Assembly: GCA_916613615.1 (NCBI GenBank)
Contig: OU744732.1
Location: 27,042,673 to 27,106,672 of the forward strand
DNA from: Steromphala cineraria
Lineage: Eukaryota > Mollusca > Gastropoda > Trochida > Trochidae
Length of the DNA: 64,000 nucleotides
Reading direction: 5' to 3'
Positions 1 to 11,070 of this stretch are shown here, one piece after another. How positions within the stretch are numbered: position 1 is the first letter of the stretch; every line of letters begins with the position of its first letter. The position numbers and the translations under genes are program-made. The notes beneath the pieces are model-generated. The model searched no databases. It worked only from the letters and a program-made list of their open reading frames with translations, and was not told where the DNA came from.

Positions 1-310
1 TACTACAATTTCAGAATGATATCTGCATTCGTTTAGGAGGAGTAGTCTTTTTCCTGAAATCTAATTGAAAATTCAATATGGCTGCCATGGCGGCCATCTT
101 GGATTCTCAAAACTGAAACGTCTACCTTTCTGTGAGGAATCACCATGGGTATAACATACTACAATTTCAGAATGATATCTGGATTCGTTTAGGAGGAGTA
201 GTCTTTTTCCTGAAAGTTTACGGACGGACAGACGGACGGACGGACAGACGGACAGACGGACAGACAGACGGACGACGGACGAAGCGCCACGACATAAGCT
301 CACATTTACT
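1..310 (+). repeat. Interspersed repeat with internal duplication and GGACAGACGG tail
   Basis: A block containing the words CTACAATTTCAGAATGATAT and TTAGGAGGAGTAGTC occurs at the window start and again near 157-215. The second copy is followed by a degenerate (GGACAGAC)n microsatellite at about 222-280 and by GCGCCACGACATAAG. Tails of this kind end many interspersed repeats in mollusc genomes (general knowledge). A weaker relative of the tail is at 43480-43500. The open frames across this block are low-complexity translations and not genes. Confidence 0.7.
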
Positions 311-1059
311 TTGTAAAGGTGAGCTAAAAACCACTAACCTAAATTTGATAAGAAATAACCCTAAATGCAACCAATCCATGAAACAAGAAGCTCATTCTAA
401 AATTGAAAACTGTTGAAGAAGCGTCATGTATTCTGATATTTGAAATATTATGTGATATCAAAAAAGGATTTATTTGTTATGTTTTGACTGTTTTAGGTAA
501 CTGTATGATTTGTTCGTATGTCTGTATAAAGCTGTCAATGTCGCATTGCATAGTTGTTTGTGACAATTTCTTCTCTGTAACTGTCCTCTGTAAATGATTT
601 CTAAAACGAATATGTCTTTTTCAAAGTAAGGAGTTATCAATTCAATATTTCAAGTGGTTCTCAAGTAACAGAAAACAGATACTTTTGAACTGACAAAGTA
701 ACTGCGTATTGATATTAACAGTATTGTATATTTGCTGAGAGCTAATATAAATCAACATGCAAAAGCACCGATAAACTAATTACCACATAATTTTTATGAA
801 TATGTAATCTTCACACTGATTTTGTATATTGATTATTTGTCCATATCAATACAACTTGCACTAAAATAGAAAAAATATTTCATCTGAACAAGCAAAATAA
901 ATAAAGATTGCATCATTAAATAACTTCACCTGTTCGTATAGCCGTAGACACCTTTCTCACCTTTCTGTTTTCTGGTTATTGCCTTCCTTGCGACTTTTGA
1001 ATATTCCTCTGTTTTCGATACATCTGTGTAGAAGAACAAGTTCTATATAGGGGATAGGG
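311..1059. other. AT-rich stretch without recognised features
   Basis: I see no conserved protein, RNA or clear repeat here. Open frames are under 65 codons and have no recognisable motif. Confidence 0.5.
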
Positions 1060-1119
1060 TCTGTTTCAGTGCCTACTATCTCCAAAACCTTTCAATATTT
1101 TTTTACCAAACTTAGTATG

Positions 1120-1385
1120 TAGTTAGACCTAATGGTGGTGTGGTCCCTTTTGCTACTTTGGTTATTCTTGGTTTTTTATTTATTCTAGTTTCCCTGGAAA
1201 TCATTTGAACTTAGTTCTTTTGTGAGAAGGTCAATTTCCAAGCTTTAGTTAAAAACTGTTTGATATTATCTTAATCAATTTGGTTTATGGTTAGATCTAG
1301 TGGAGGAATGGTGCCACTTTAGTTATTCTGATTTTTTGTTTTTCTGGTTTCCATGGAAACAATATAAACTTAGTACATAAGGGGT
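1120..1385. repeat. Degenerate tandem duplication, about 160-170 bp unit
   Basis: Two related blocks share the order TAGTTAGACCTAATGGTGG / GTTAGATCTAGTGGAGGA, then TTTGGTTATTC / TTTAGTTATTC, then a T-rich stretch, then CTAGTTTCCCTGGAAA / CTGGTTTCCATGGAAAC, then AACTTAGT. This looks like an old tandem or nested repeat. No coding content is visible. Confidence 0.5.
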
Positions 1386-1681
1386 AGGGTCATTTTTTTA
1401 TTGAAAGTGGGGACTGGGTACATCACAGTGCATGATATGCACATATTTTTAGGTAATTATCAATGCGAACACCATTTTCCTTTGCCAGGAATTGATCATA
1501 ACTTATAGTAAGTTCCTCCATTTATCAAGGCAACTGTCTAACAATCATACTAATGTTTTGTTTTTCTTTTTCAGCGCATTTTTGATGCACAAAGCCTGAA
1601 CGAACTGACAAAGCCTAAAATCACTGGAAACGAATCCTGAAAGAACTGTTGACATATCCTGAAAGTACTGTTGACTAAACT

Positions 1682-2785
1682 ATGGGTATTTTCCGTAAGG
1701 CACGGGGGGTGGTATGTAAGGTAGGGGCAGAGGTTAGAAGGGTGTTAGGTAATATTGTTAGACGGGTGGTTAGTGTAGTGGGGGGATGTATGGGGTATGG
1801 GGTTGAGGAGGGTGTAGTGGGTGTAACGAATAATGTAGGTTTAGAGGGTGAGGTTAGTGTAGTGGGTGCGCAAGATGTAGTGGGTGTAGAGGATAATGTA
1901 GGTGTAGAGGGTGAGGTTAGTGTAGTGGGTGAGCCAGATGTAGTGGGTGTAGAGGATAATGTAGGTGTAGAGGGTGAGGTTAGTGTAGTGGGTGCGCTAG
2001 ATGTAGTGGGTGTAGAGGATAATGTAGGTGTAGAGGGTGAGGTTAGTGTAGTGGGTGAGCCAGATGTAGTGGGTGTAGAGGATAATGTAGGTGTAGAGGG
2101 TGAGGGTGTAAGGTGGGTTAGGGGGGTAGATGGGAGGTTAGTGCGGGGGGAAAAAAGAGGGTGGGTTAGGGGGAGGGATGGGAGGTTAGTGAGGGGGTGA
2201 GGTAGGTGTAGTGGATAAGGTAGATGTAGTGGGTGAGGTAGGTGAAGTGGGTGAGGTAGATGTAGTGGATAAGGTAGATGTAGTGAATAATGTAGATGTA
2301 GTGAATAAGGTAGGTGTAGTGGATAAGGTAGATGTAGTGGATAAGGTAGATGTAGTGGATAAGGTAGATGTAGTGGATGAGGTAGGTGCAGTGGGTGAGG
2401 TAGATGTAGTGGATAAGGTAGATGTAGTGGATGAGGTAGATGTAGTGGATGAGGTAGGTGTAGTGGGTGAGGTAGATGTTGTGGATAAGATAGATGTAGT
2501 GGGTGAGGTGGATGTAGTGGGTGAGGTAGGTGTAGTGGGTGAGATGAATGTAGTGGATAAGGTAGGTGTAGTGGGTGAGGTAGATGTAGTGGGTGAGGTG
2601 GATGTAGTGGATAAGGTAGGTGTAGTTGGTGTAGCAGATAAGGTAGATGTAGTGGATGAGGTAGGTGTAGTGGATAAGGTAGATGTAGTGGGTGAGGTGG
2701 ATGTAGTGGATAAGGTAGGTGTAGTGGGTGTAGCTGATAAGGTAGGTGTAGTGGGTGAGGCTAGTGAGGGGGTGAGATGGTCAGA
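1682..2785 (+). repeat. GT-rich minisatellite A, copy 1 (18-bp and 63-bp units)
   Basis: From about 1822 to 2110 a 63-bp unit repeats about four times; the word GAGGATAATG recurs every 63 bases. From about 2200 an 18-bp unit of the form GTAGATGTAGTGGATAAG dominates, with GGTGAG/GATAAG alternation. Unit lengths are multiples of three, so one frame stays open: a 172-codon frame at 1682-2200 and a 196-codon frame at 2211-2801. These read as V-D-V-V-D-K / V-G-V-V-G-E repeats. A polypyrimidine tract ending in CAG sits at 1575 upstream. I regard this as satellite DNA; a repeat protein cannot be excluded. Confidence 0.8.
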
Positions 2786-2889
2786 TAATTATTGTCATTA
2801 AATTTTTATTGCATCTGAGTATTCCCAATTTTTAGAAAAAATTTGTTCGATGTACAAAACTTCATATTTTAATGTCTGTGTTTTGTTGT

Positions 2890-3620
2890 TTGTCTACAAC
2901 TTCCACTGGTGCAAACCGTGCATCAGTGGATAGCCTTAGGTTAGCGTTAGGCCGCCGCGGTTGCAGGTTGCCAAGGTCCCTGCAACATCTGCCTCAGTTG
3001 CAGAGACTACCGCCGACGTCCCTGCAACTTCCACTGGTGCAAACCGTGCATCAGTGGATAGCTTTAGGTTAGCGTTAGGCCGCCGTGGTTGCAACAACGA
3101 CTGCCGAGGTTGCTGCAACATCTGCCTCAGTTGCAGAGACTACCGCCGACGTCCCTGCAATTTCCACTGGTGCAAACCGTGCATCAGTGGATAGCCTTAG
3201 GTTAGCGTTAGGCCGCCGCGGTTGCAGGTTGCCGAGGTCCCTGCAACATCTGCCTCAGTTGCAGAGACTACCGCCGACGTCCCTGCAATTTCCACTGGTG
3301 CAAACCGTGCATCAGTGGATAGCCTTAGGTTAGCGTTAGGCCGCCGTGGTTGCAACAACGACTGCCGAGGTTGCTGCAACATCTGCCTCAGTTGCAGAGA
3401 CTACCGCCGACGTCCCTGCAATTTCCACTGGTGCAAACCGTGCATCAATGGATAGATAGCCTTTGGTTAGCGTTAGGCCGCCGGGTTGCAACAACGACTG
3501 CCGAGGTTGCTGCAACATCTGCCTCAGTTGCAGAGACTACCGCGGACGTCCCTGCAATTTCCACTGGTGCAAACCGTGCATCAGTGGATAGCCTTAGGTT
3601 AGTGTTAGGCCGCCGCAGTT
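2890..3620 (+). repeat. Minisatellite B, copy 1 (alternating 128/133-bp units)
   Basis: The word GTGCATCAG marks successive units near 2918, 3046, 3179, 3307, 3440 and 3577. The spacings are 128, 133, 128, 133 and 137, giving a 261-bp dimer as the higher-order unit. The two monomer types differ in whether GGTTGCAGGTTGCC or GGTTGCAACAACGACTGCC follows GGCCGCCG. Open frames on both strands here are satellite translations. Confidence 0.85.
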
Positions 3621-4524
3621 GATGACCTGCTGGACTGACCTGCCGCCAGAGAGCATGAAGACATCGGAAGTGATGACCCTAGGACACTATGTGTGTGCAA
3701 GTATACATTACGTCTCATGATGTTGATGTGTATTAACCTTGTGTGATTAAGTGCAAGAGACACTGCTTATTTCCCCTTGGATCCTGTGACCTGACATTTT
3801 CTATATATTTGTAATTTTACCATGATGTTCATATATCGTTGACTTGTTTCATGTTTGTATATATCATGTTTTGCATCTGTATGACCATGTATTACATTCA
3901 TCTATAAGTATGTAATATAGCTTTCCATCTGCATATATCTATCTCTAGTATAAAATAGAATTGGGCCCTTAGGTATTGCGTTTGTATTTAGGTAGTTTAA
4001 TTGAATACTTTTGCTGCAAACTTAATTTATATTAGTTACTTTAGCTCAACAATTTAAACATGCCATAAAAGCGCATTTAAGTTAGTTGGTAATTTGGCAA
4101 ATACCATAAAAGAGTATAATGTTAAGTTAACTTGGTTAGTTTAGTTGTGTTGGAGTTGTAGGCAATTGTGTTTGGTATTTAATTTAGTATCTTAGTAAGT
4201 GTTAGGGTAAATTCATCTTATGTTTAAGTTAATAAGCAATATGTAAGGTTTGCACAGCACATCTTTCACATCTGTACTTTCATACTTTCCTGTCATTGCT
4301 TTTGGGTAAATCACTTAGTATGGGTTAGCTCATAGTGTATAGGTTCACATACTCACTTATTTTACTAACTTGCATTCACTTTGTCTAACTTTTCCCCCAT
4401 TAAATTATAATCTAATGATGTAATCATTTATCCCCATATCAAAATTTACTGTTAAATTTCATCTATCTTAAAATAATTTGCATTTGATATCTAAAAATGT
4501 ATATTTCAACATTTAAGTCGCGCA

Positions 4525-5005
4525 TTTAAGCCCGCATATCAAACCACTCGTGGTTGCTCAAGGCGCTTACATTTGTCCCCTGGTCAATGGCATTCTTTCA
4601 CCGTCCCATCATTTTTCCATTTCAACTCCCTGGGGAGTATTCAACCGGCATCCATATGTTAAGCTCAGGTTAGGAACCATTCTATGCCTCACAGGGTCCT
4701 CACAGGGTACCCATTCACAGCTGGGTGAACTGAGTCAGTGCAGTTTGTCCAACATTGCTGAACGCTGATAACCGACAGCTCGGCGTATGCACGTGTTCAT
4801 GTATCCACCATTCAGCCACTGACATGAATTCGTGGGATCTTTTTAGTGCGCAGTTTTTGTCGCACTATGCACTAGGGCTCCAGGGTGACACTTATAGAGT
4901 TCTAACAGAGGTGAACTCTAGGTTTTTACACCTTGGCCTGGATGGGATTCGAACCCTGGACCTCAGCAACGGCAGACCGACGCTCTTGCCGACTGAGCTA
5001 TCCAA
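4525..5005 (-). mobile_element. tRNA-headed SINE, copy 1
   Basis: On the minus strand the 5' end starts GGATAGCTCAGTCGGCAAG, a perfect polymerase III A box (TAGCTCAGTCGG). About 40 bases later comes a B box GGGTTCGAATCCC. A ~400-bp body ends with GCGCCTTGAGCAACCACGAG near 4545. Copy 2 retains the terminal TGCGCGCTATATAAATATCC and an ATAATA tail, which this copy has largely lost. The 94-codon and 72-codon plus-strand frames over this block are accidental. Confidence 0.8.
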
Positions 5006-5214
5006 TCTCAATCATACTCATAATATCCTATTCATTTGATATGTAACTGTTAAAGTTACATTATAATGTTTAGTTTAATTATGCTCCAAATCTAATAGCA
5101 AATCTAAAAATTTGCTAGTTATGATTTAATCCTGTATCATTAAATTTGTTGTTTGTTTCTGTTATCTGCGCTGCGACATGTTATCACTTGTTGTTATTAT
5201 TAGCACATATTAAA

Positions 5215-5762
5215 ATGGCAAACTTGTCGCAAGAGGAGTTGTCAACTCTTCTTGTGGGGTTTGAGAAGCTCGGCCTAACGCCAAAATGCAAAACGGAGGA
5301 AGACCTAAAACAATAGGCTCAAGGGATGGAAGCTGTCCAACAGCTTCAGGGTGCAACAGGTGGTTTTGAATCTCAAAATTCACAGCCTGTTCTCCCTCAA
5401 CAACCGCAACAGCTAACTTTGCACCAGGCACCAGGCTTTCCATGTTTCTCGGGTGATCCGACAGCAAAGTGTGAAATTTCATTTGATGTATGGGAATATG
5501 AAGTTCAAAGCTTCATAAAAGCTAAGACCCATACATAGGATGAGATTTTACAAGCTGTCCGGAGAGCTCTCCCTGGTGATGCGGCATGAGCTAAGGCCAC
5601 TCCTCCTCACTTGCTGCCGTACTCACAAAGTTGAACTCTGTGTTCAGCTCTTCTGTAACAGAGCCAGGAGATTCTTAGCTCTCATGGCTCAATTTTACAG
5701 CGCGAGACAAGAGGATAAGGAAGATGCAACCACCTGGGGATGTCGCTTGGAGGACATGTAGG
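5215..5762 (+). pseudogene. Broken retrotransposon gag-like ORF, copy 1
   Basis: The frame from ATG at 5215 reads MANLSQEELSTLLVGFEKLG, is interrupted by TAG at 5314 and reopens with MEAVQQLQGATGGF. It then runs through a Q/P-rich stretch into PGFPCFSGD and FDVWEYEVQSFIKA, and hits a second TAG at 5536. Downstream pieces in other frames include RFLALMAQFYSARQEDKED and WGCRLEDM. This order resembles the capsid region of PNMA/zinc-finger-type Ty3/gypsy Gag proteins (family knowledge). A short deletion relative to copy 2 lies near 5590. Two nonsense codons plus a frameshift make this copy inactive. No CCHC knuckle was found. Confidence 0.65.
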
Positions 5763-7018
5763 CTTATATCACAAGGTTTCATACAACAGGATAGAGCTTC
5801 ATCCGTACTTAGGACTGTCTTCTGGTCAGGACTCCGACAAGAACTGAAAACTCAAAGGGCCATAATTTGAAGCTATCTGCCATCACCTAATTTTTGTTTG
5901 CGAAATGTCGCACCGACATTTTCCTTGGCGGCGGAGAATGTAACCGGGGGAAAATGTAACCGGATGGAAATATTGCTTTTTAATTTATTATATTTACTTA
6001 TTTGTTTAACATTTTATGTTCAATCATACTAAATAAGTTAAGATAACTTATTAAGCTAAACAAAACCATAATTTATTTCTTTAAAATATTTACAATATCC
6101 CTTGTCCTGTGTTGCTACTAACACTTGCACCATTACTTATTTCAATGCAAGCTATTTATTCACTCCAGCTTAGGTAATTAAGTTAGTCCTTTATGTTTTT
6201 GTTTACATGGGTGGTCAGAGGCTTGTCCTGTGACCATAGTTTATTGTTAAGGTTAACTTGGGTTCTGATAGTCAGGTGCCCTTATATACTCTGCTCTCTG
6301 CTCTCTGCTCTCTCCTGCTACTTGGCATATTCTTTCTCGCCATCACAAAGTTCCACACTGCACAGTATGTAGGTTAAGTTATGTTTAAGTTATTATAAGT
6401 CATTATTGTATTTATATAGGTTATATTCATATCAATCTTATGTGTAGTTTAGGGTCGTTAGGGTAATAGTACATATTCCATCTTAACTTAAGTTTACATT
6501 TAGTATGTATGCATTCTAGGTAAGCTAGGATTAATAGTATTTAGGATAATAGTATATTTATATTCTTTAACACCTCTTAACATAGTTTAGTTTATTGTAG
6601 GGTATATGCCAAGTTAACCTATTTTTACTCTATTCATTTAAGTTAAGCGATTAGTTAATTAGTACATTCTTTATTTAGGCATCACGCTTCTTCACGTGGC
6701 ATCTCTGGGCATATGGAAAGCCTGCTTCCCTGAGACGAGGTTGGTTGAGCTTCTGTTTTTTTATGTGTTTGTGAATAGTCTATTTCATGTAATGTTATGT
6801 TTTATTGCGATGGATGGATTTGTATCATAACTTTTAATGAACTAATATCATGTGACGCTGTATATGATTATGCCCTCATATTTATAATAATGTAATGCTG
6901 AAAAGGATTATTACTACATGTATTTATTAATTGTAAAATGATTTGTGGATACTCATAAAATTTTTATTCAATTGTATTTTTATGTATTGACTGATATTGT
7001 GTTATACACAATGTACTT

Positions 7019-7385
7019 ATGATAGGTGTTGTGGGTGTAGCGGATAAGGTAGATGTAGTGGGTGAGGTTGGTGTAGTGGGTGTAGTGGATAAGGTAGATG
7101 TAGTGAGTGTAGTTGGTGAGGTAGATGTAATGGTTGAGGTGGGTGTAGTGGGTGAGGTTGGTTTAGTGGGTGTAGTGGATAAGGTAGATGTAGTGAGTGT
7201 AGTTGGTGAGGTAGGTATAGTTGGTGAGGTGGGTGTAGTGGATAAGGTGGGTGTAGTAGGTAAGGTGGATGTAGGGGGTGTAGTGGTGAGGGTGTAAGAT
7301 GGGTTAGGGGGGTAGATGGGAGGTTTGTGCGGGGGGAAATAGAGGATGGGTTAGGGGGAGGGATGTGAGGGGGTGAGATGGGCAG
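7019..7385 (+). repeat. GT-rich minisatellite A, copy 2
   Basis: The same 18-bp V-D-V-V-D-K-type unit as at 2200-2785 returns here over about 280 bases with one open 92-codon frame. It is followed by the same GGAGGTT/GGGGGGAAA and TCAGATAATTATTGTCATTA spacer as copy 1, which marks the start of the second duplicated unit. The array is much shorter than copy 1. Confidence 0.8.
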
Positions 7386-7499
7386 ATAATTATTGTCATT
7401 AAATTTTTATTCCATCAGAGTATTCCCAATTTTTAGAAAACAATGTTTCAATGTATATAAACTTCATATTTTAATGTCTGTGTTTTGTTGTTTGTCTAC

Positions 7500-7930
7500 T
7501 TCCACCGTGCATCAGTGGATAGCCTTAGGTTAGCGTTAGGCTGCCGCGGTTGCAGCAACGACCGCAGGGATTGCTGTAACTTCCGCCGCAGTTGCAGAGA
7601 CTACCGCCGACGTCCCTGCAACTTCCACTGGTGCAAACCGTGCATCAGTGGATAGCCTTAAGTTAGCGTTAGGCCGCCGCAGTTGCAGCAAAGACCGCCG
7701 AGATTGCTGTAACTTCCGCCGCAGTTGCAGAGACTACCGCCGACGTCCCTGCAACTTCCACTGGTTCAAACCGTGCATCAGTGGATAGCCTTAGGTTAAG
7801 CGTTAGGCCGCCGCAGTTGCAGCAAAGACTGCCGAGGTTGCTGCAACTTCCGCCGCAGTTGCAGAGACTACCGCCGACATCCCTGCAACTTCCACTTATG
7901 CAAACCGTTCATCAGTGGATAGCCTTAGTG
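7500..7930 (+). repeat. Minisatellite B, copy 2
   Basis: About three and a half units of 131-133 bp, marked by GTGCATCAG at about 7508, 7640 and 7773. The monomers match minisatellite B at 2890-3620 but lack the 128/133 alternation seen there. Confidence 0.8.
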
Positions 7931-8968
7931 TTGCTGATATATTTCTTTCGTTTTATTTCTTGAATGTCGGACTATCCGCTTTGAAATCAAAGTTTTCATA
8001 AAACCCGCGACAAATGGAAGTAACTCTAACAGCGAGCTGCGGTTCGTAGGGACGTGTCTTCGCATGCTGATGTTTTGTAGGCATTAAAGTCAAAATAGGG
8101 TACAAAATTTTAAGTATTCATTCAGGTTTTAATGATAAATGTTTCTTTGATAATTTCCAATTCATGAGTAATCCTAATTTGCTATATTTTCCTCAGTAAA
8201 TGTATTTGTAAAGGTGCTAGCAGACCATGTGCTTTGCAGTCACCTCATTTCATGGGTCGCATAATTTTGTTATAGCTCTTGCGCTGTAAGCTTATTAATT
8301 TAAAGGTAATTTATTTTCAATAACTTATTTCTTAAGGTTGTAAAAGCAACATTTCCTGGTAATTTGTTTGTAATTTCAATTCATTGGAATTTTTGACTTA
8401 CAGAAATATTTTGTTTCTTTCTAGCTTGAACCAACCAAATGGTCAATTACAAGTTGAAAAGCAGTATGTCAACCAATTATCACCAAACAATCAACTTATC
8501 AATGTTAACCGATCAACACATAGTCTACTGTATTTGCTCAGAATTAGAATTGAACTGAGGAATGAAGATATTTTGAGAAGTATTGAAGATATAGCAGATA
8601 TGATATGAATATTGACTTTTTTAATATGGATATGAATATGGAAGTTTGAAGATTCACATGTGTGGACATATGAATGAAGATGAGATTAAAGAAATGTAAA
8701 GAGCATGGAACCATTATGACTTATTGAATTAAAGGTTGTATACAAGAAGTCTATTCCTTTTTATTTGCCTACAAAAAGTTCAAGAATTTAATGAAAATGG
8801 AAAGGCAGGACAGTTTAATCTTGAATGATTCCATGCAGGACATAGAAGTTAATCCAGAAGATTCAGTTAGTCAAACATCCAATAGTTCTACAAAATCGTT
8901 GTTGTCATTAAGAACATCATAGAGTACCTCTGTGTTACAATGGCATCACTGGTGGGATAGGATTTCTG
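7931..8968 (+). other. Segment present only in the second duplicated unit
   Basis: About 1 kb lies between minisatellite B and the long unit in copy 2, while copy 1 joins them directly (3620-3634). It has a 74-codon frame at 8384-8608 (ending EDILRSIEDIADMI) and an AT-rich stretch of methionine/glutamate/lysine codons to about 8930. I do not recognise a family. It is either an insertion in copy 2 or a deletion from copy 1. Confidence 0.45.
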
Positions 8969-9929
8969 GACTGACCTGCCGCCAGAGAGCATGAAGACAC
9001 CGGAAGTGATGACCCTAGGACACTATGTGTGTGCAAGTATACATGACGTCTCATGATGTTGATGTGTATTAACCTTGTGTGATTAACTAAGTGCAAGAGA
9101 CACTGCTTATTTTCCCTTGGATCCTGTGACCTGACATTTTCTATATATTTGTAATTTTACCATGTGCTTCATATATCGTTGACTTGATTCATGTGTGTAT
9201 ATATCATGTTTTGATGCATCTGTATGACCATGTACATGTATAACATTCATCTATAAGTATGTAATATAGCTTTCCATCTGCATATATCTATCTTTAGTAT
9301 AAATTGGCTCTTTGGTATTGCGTTAGTATTTAGGTAGTTTAATTGAAAACTTTTGCTGCAAACTTAATTTATATTAGTTACTTTAGCTCAACAATTTAAA
9401 CATGCCATAAAAGCGCATTTGAGTTAGTTGGTAACTTGGCATATACCATAAAAGAGTATAATGTTAAGTTAACTTAGTTAGTTTAGTTGTGTTGGAGTTG
9501 TAGGCAATTGTGTTTGGTATTTAATTTAGTATCTTAGTTAGTTAGTGTTAGGTAAATTCATCTCAAGTTTAAGTAAATAAGCAATATGTAAGGTTTGCAC
9601 AGCACATCTTTCACATCTGTACTGTCATACTTTCCTGTCAATTTGCTTTAGGGTAAATCACTTAGTATGGGTTAACTAAAAGTGTATAGGTTCACATATT
9701 CACTTATTTGCTATCTTGCATTCACTTTGTCTAACTTTTCCCCCATTAAATTATAATCTAATGATGTAATCATTTATCCCCATATCAAAATTTACTGTTA
9801 AATTTCATCCATCTTAAATAATTTTGCATTTAATATTTAAAAATGTAAATTTCAACATTACATTTAAGTCTCAGGAAAATCATATCTGCCAATTGTAGCA
9901 GCAAATCGAATTTGCTGGTTATAATTCCT

Positions 9930-10412
9930 TCATCATATTATTTTTTATTATTATATGGATATTTATATAGCGCGCATATCCAACCACTCGTGGTTGCTCA
10001 AGGCGCCTACATTTTTCCCCTGGTCAATGGCATTCTTTCACCTTGGGAGTATTCAATCGGCATCCATATGTGGCGCTCAGGTTATGAACCATTCTATGCC
10101 TCACAGGGTACCCATTCACAGCTGGGTGAACTAAGACACATAGTCACAGCAGTTTGTCCAGCACTGCTGAACGCTGATAACCGACAGCTCGGCATATGCA
10201 CATGTTCATTTATCCACCATTCAGTCACTGACATGAATTCGTGGGATCTTTTTAGTGGGCAGTTTTTCTTGCACTACACACTAGGGCTCCAGGGTGACAC
10301 TTATAGAGTTCTAACAGAGATGAACTCTAGGTTTACACCTTGGCCGAGATGGGATTCGAACCCTGGACCTCAGCAACGTGAGACCGGCGCTCCTGCCGAC
10401 TGAGCTATCCCG
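9930..10412 (-). mobile_element. tRNA-headed SINE, copy 2
   Basis: Minus-strand copy with the A box TAGCTCAGTCGG near 10395-10406 and the B box GGTTCGAATCCC near 10350. The body ends in TGCGCGCTATATAAATATCC followed by an ATAATAATAA tail near 9935-9950. It occupies the same site as copy 1, so the SINE was present before the segmental duplication. The 163-codon plus-strand frame here is accidental. Confidence 0.85.
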
Positions 10413-10611
10413 TATCAATCATACTCATCATATCCTATTCATTTAATATGTAACTGTTAAAGTTACATTACAATGTTTAGTTTCATTATGCTCCAAATCT
10501 AATAGCAAATCTAAAATATTTGCTAGTTATGATTTAATCCTGTATCATTAAATTTGTTGTTTCTGTTATCTGCGCTGCGACATGTTATCACTTGTTTTAG
10601 CACACATTACA

Positions 10612-11070
10612 ATTGCACACTTGTCACAAGAGGAATTGTCAACTCTTCTTGTGGGGTTTGAGAAGCTCGGCCTAAAGCCAAAATGCAAAACGGAGGAAGA
10701 CCTCAAACAATGGGCTCAAGGGATGGAAGCTGTCCAACAGCTTCAGGGTGCAACAGGTGGTTTTGAATCTCAAAATTCACAGCCTGTTCTCCCTCAACAA
10801 CCGCAACAGTTAACTTTGCACCGGGCACCAGGCTTTCCATGTTTCTCGGATGATCCGACAGCAAAGTGTGAAATTTCATTTGATGTATGAGAATATGAAG
10901 TTCAAAGCTTCATAAAGGCTAAGACCCATACAGATGATGAGATATTACAAGCTGTCCGGAGAGCTCTCCGTGGTGATGCGGCACGAGTTGCTATGAGGTT
11001 AGGCCACTCCTCCTCACTTGCTGCCGTACTCACAAAGTTGAACTCTGTGTTCAGCTCTTCTGTAACAGTT
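10612..11070 (+). pseudogene. Broken retrotransposon gag-like ORF, copy 2
   Basis: This aligns with the copy 1 ORF. The start codon position is ATT (10612) instead of ATG. The TAG of copy 1 at 5314 is TGG here, but a TGA at 10888 interrupts the frame where copy 1 has TGG. Beyond it the frame continues through DDEILQAVRRALRGDAARV to the deletion at about 11068. The two copies carry different lesions, so they decayed at least partly independently after duplication. Confidence 0.65.

Larger units (their letters stand above)
3634..6990 (+). mobile_element. Long retroelement-like unit, copy 1
   Basis: This segment is closely repeated at 8969-11990, starting at the shared word GACCTGCCGCCAGAGAGCAT and continuing through SINE, gag-like ORF and a downstream regulatory-looking stretch. 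The region 6120-6370 has a TATATACTCTGCTCTCTGCT motif and repeated CTCTGCT. This looks like the start region of an LTR, but I could not find a matching LTR pair. No protease, reverse transcriptase or integrase motif was seen. The element is therefore either internally deleted or a gag-only non-autonomous element. Confidence 0.65.

Noticed and set aside
132..416. 94-codon frame with D-G-R-T repeats
   Set aside because: Translation of the GGACAGAC microsatellite.
2890..3620. Possible CRISPR-like array (regular repeats)
   Set aside because: The whole 128/133-bp unit repeats with no unique spacers, and the genome is eukaryotic.
2872..3622. Several overlapping open frames on both strands
   Set aside because: All are translations of minisatellite B repeated in different frames.
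9912..10403. 163-codon open frame
   Set aside because: Lies over a minus-strand tRNA-headed SINE; not conserved in frame with copy 1.
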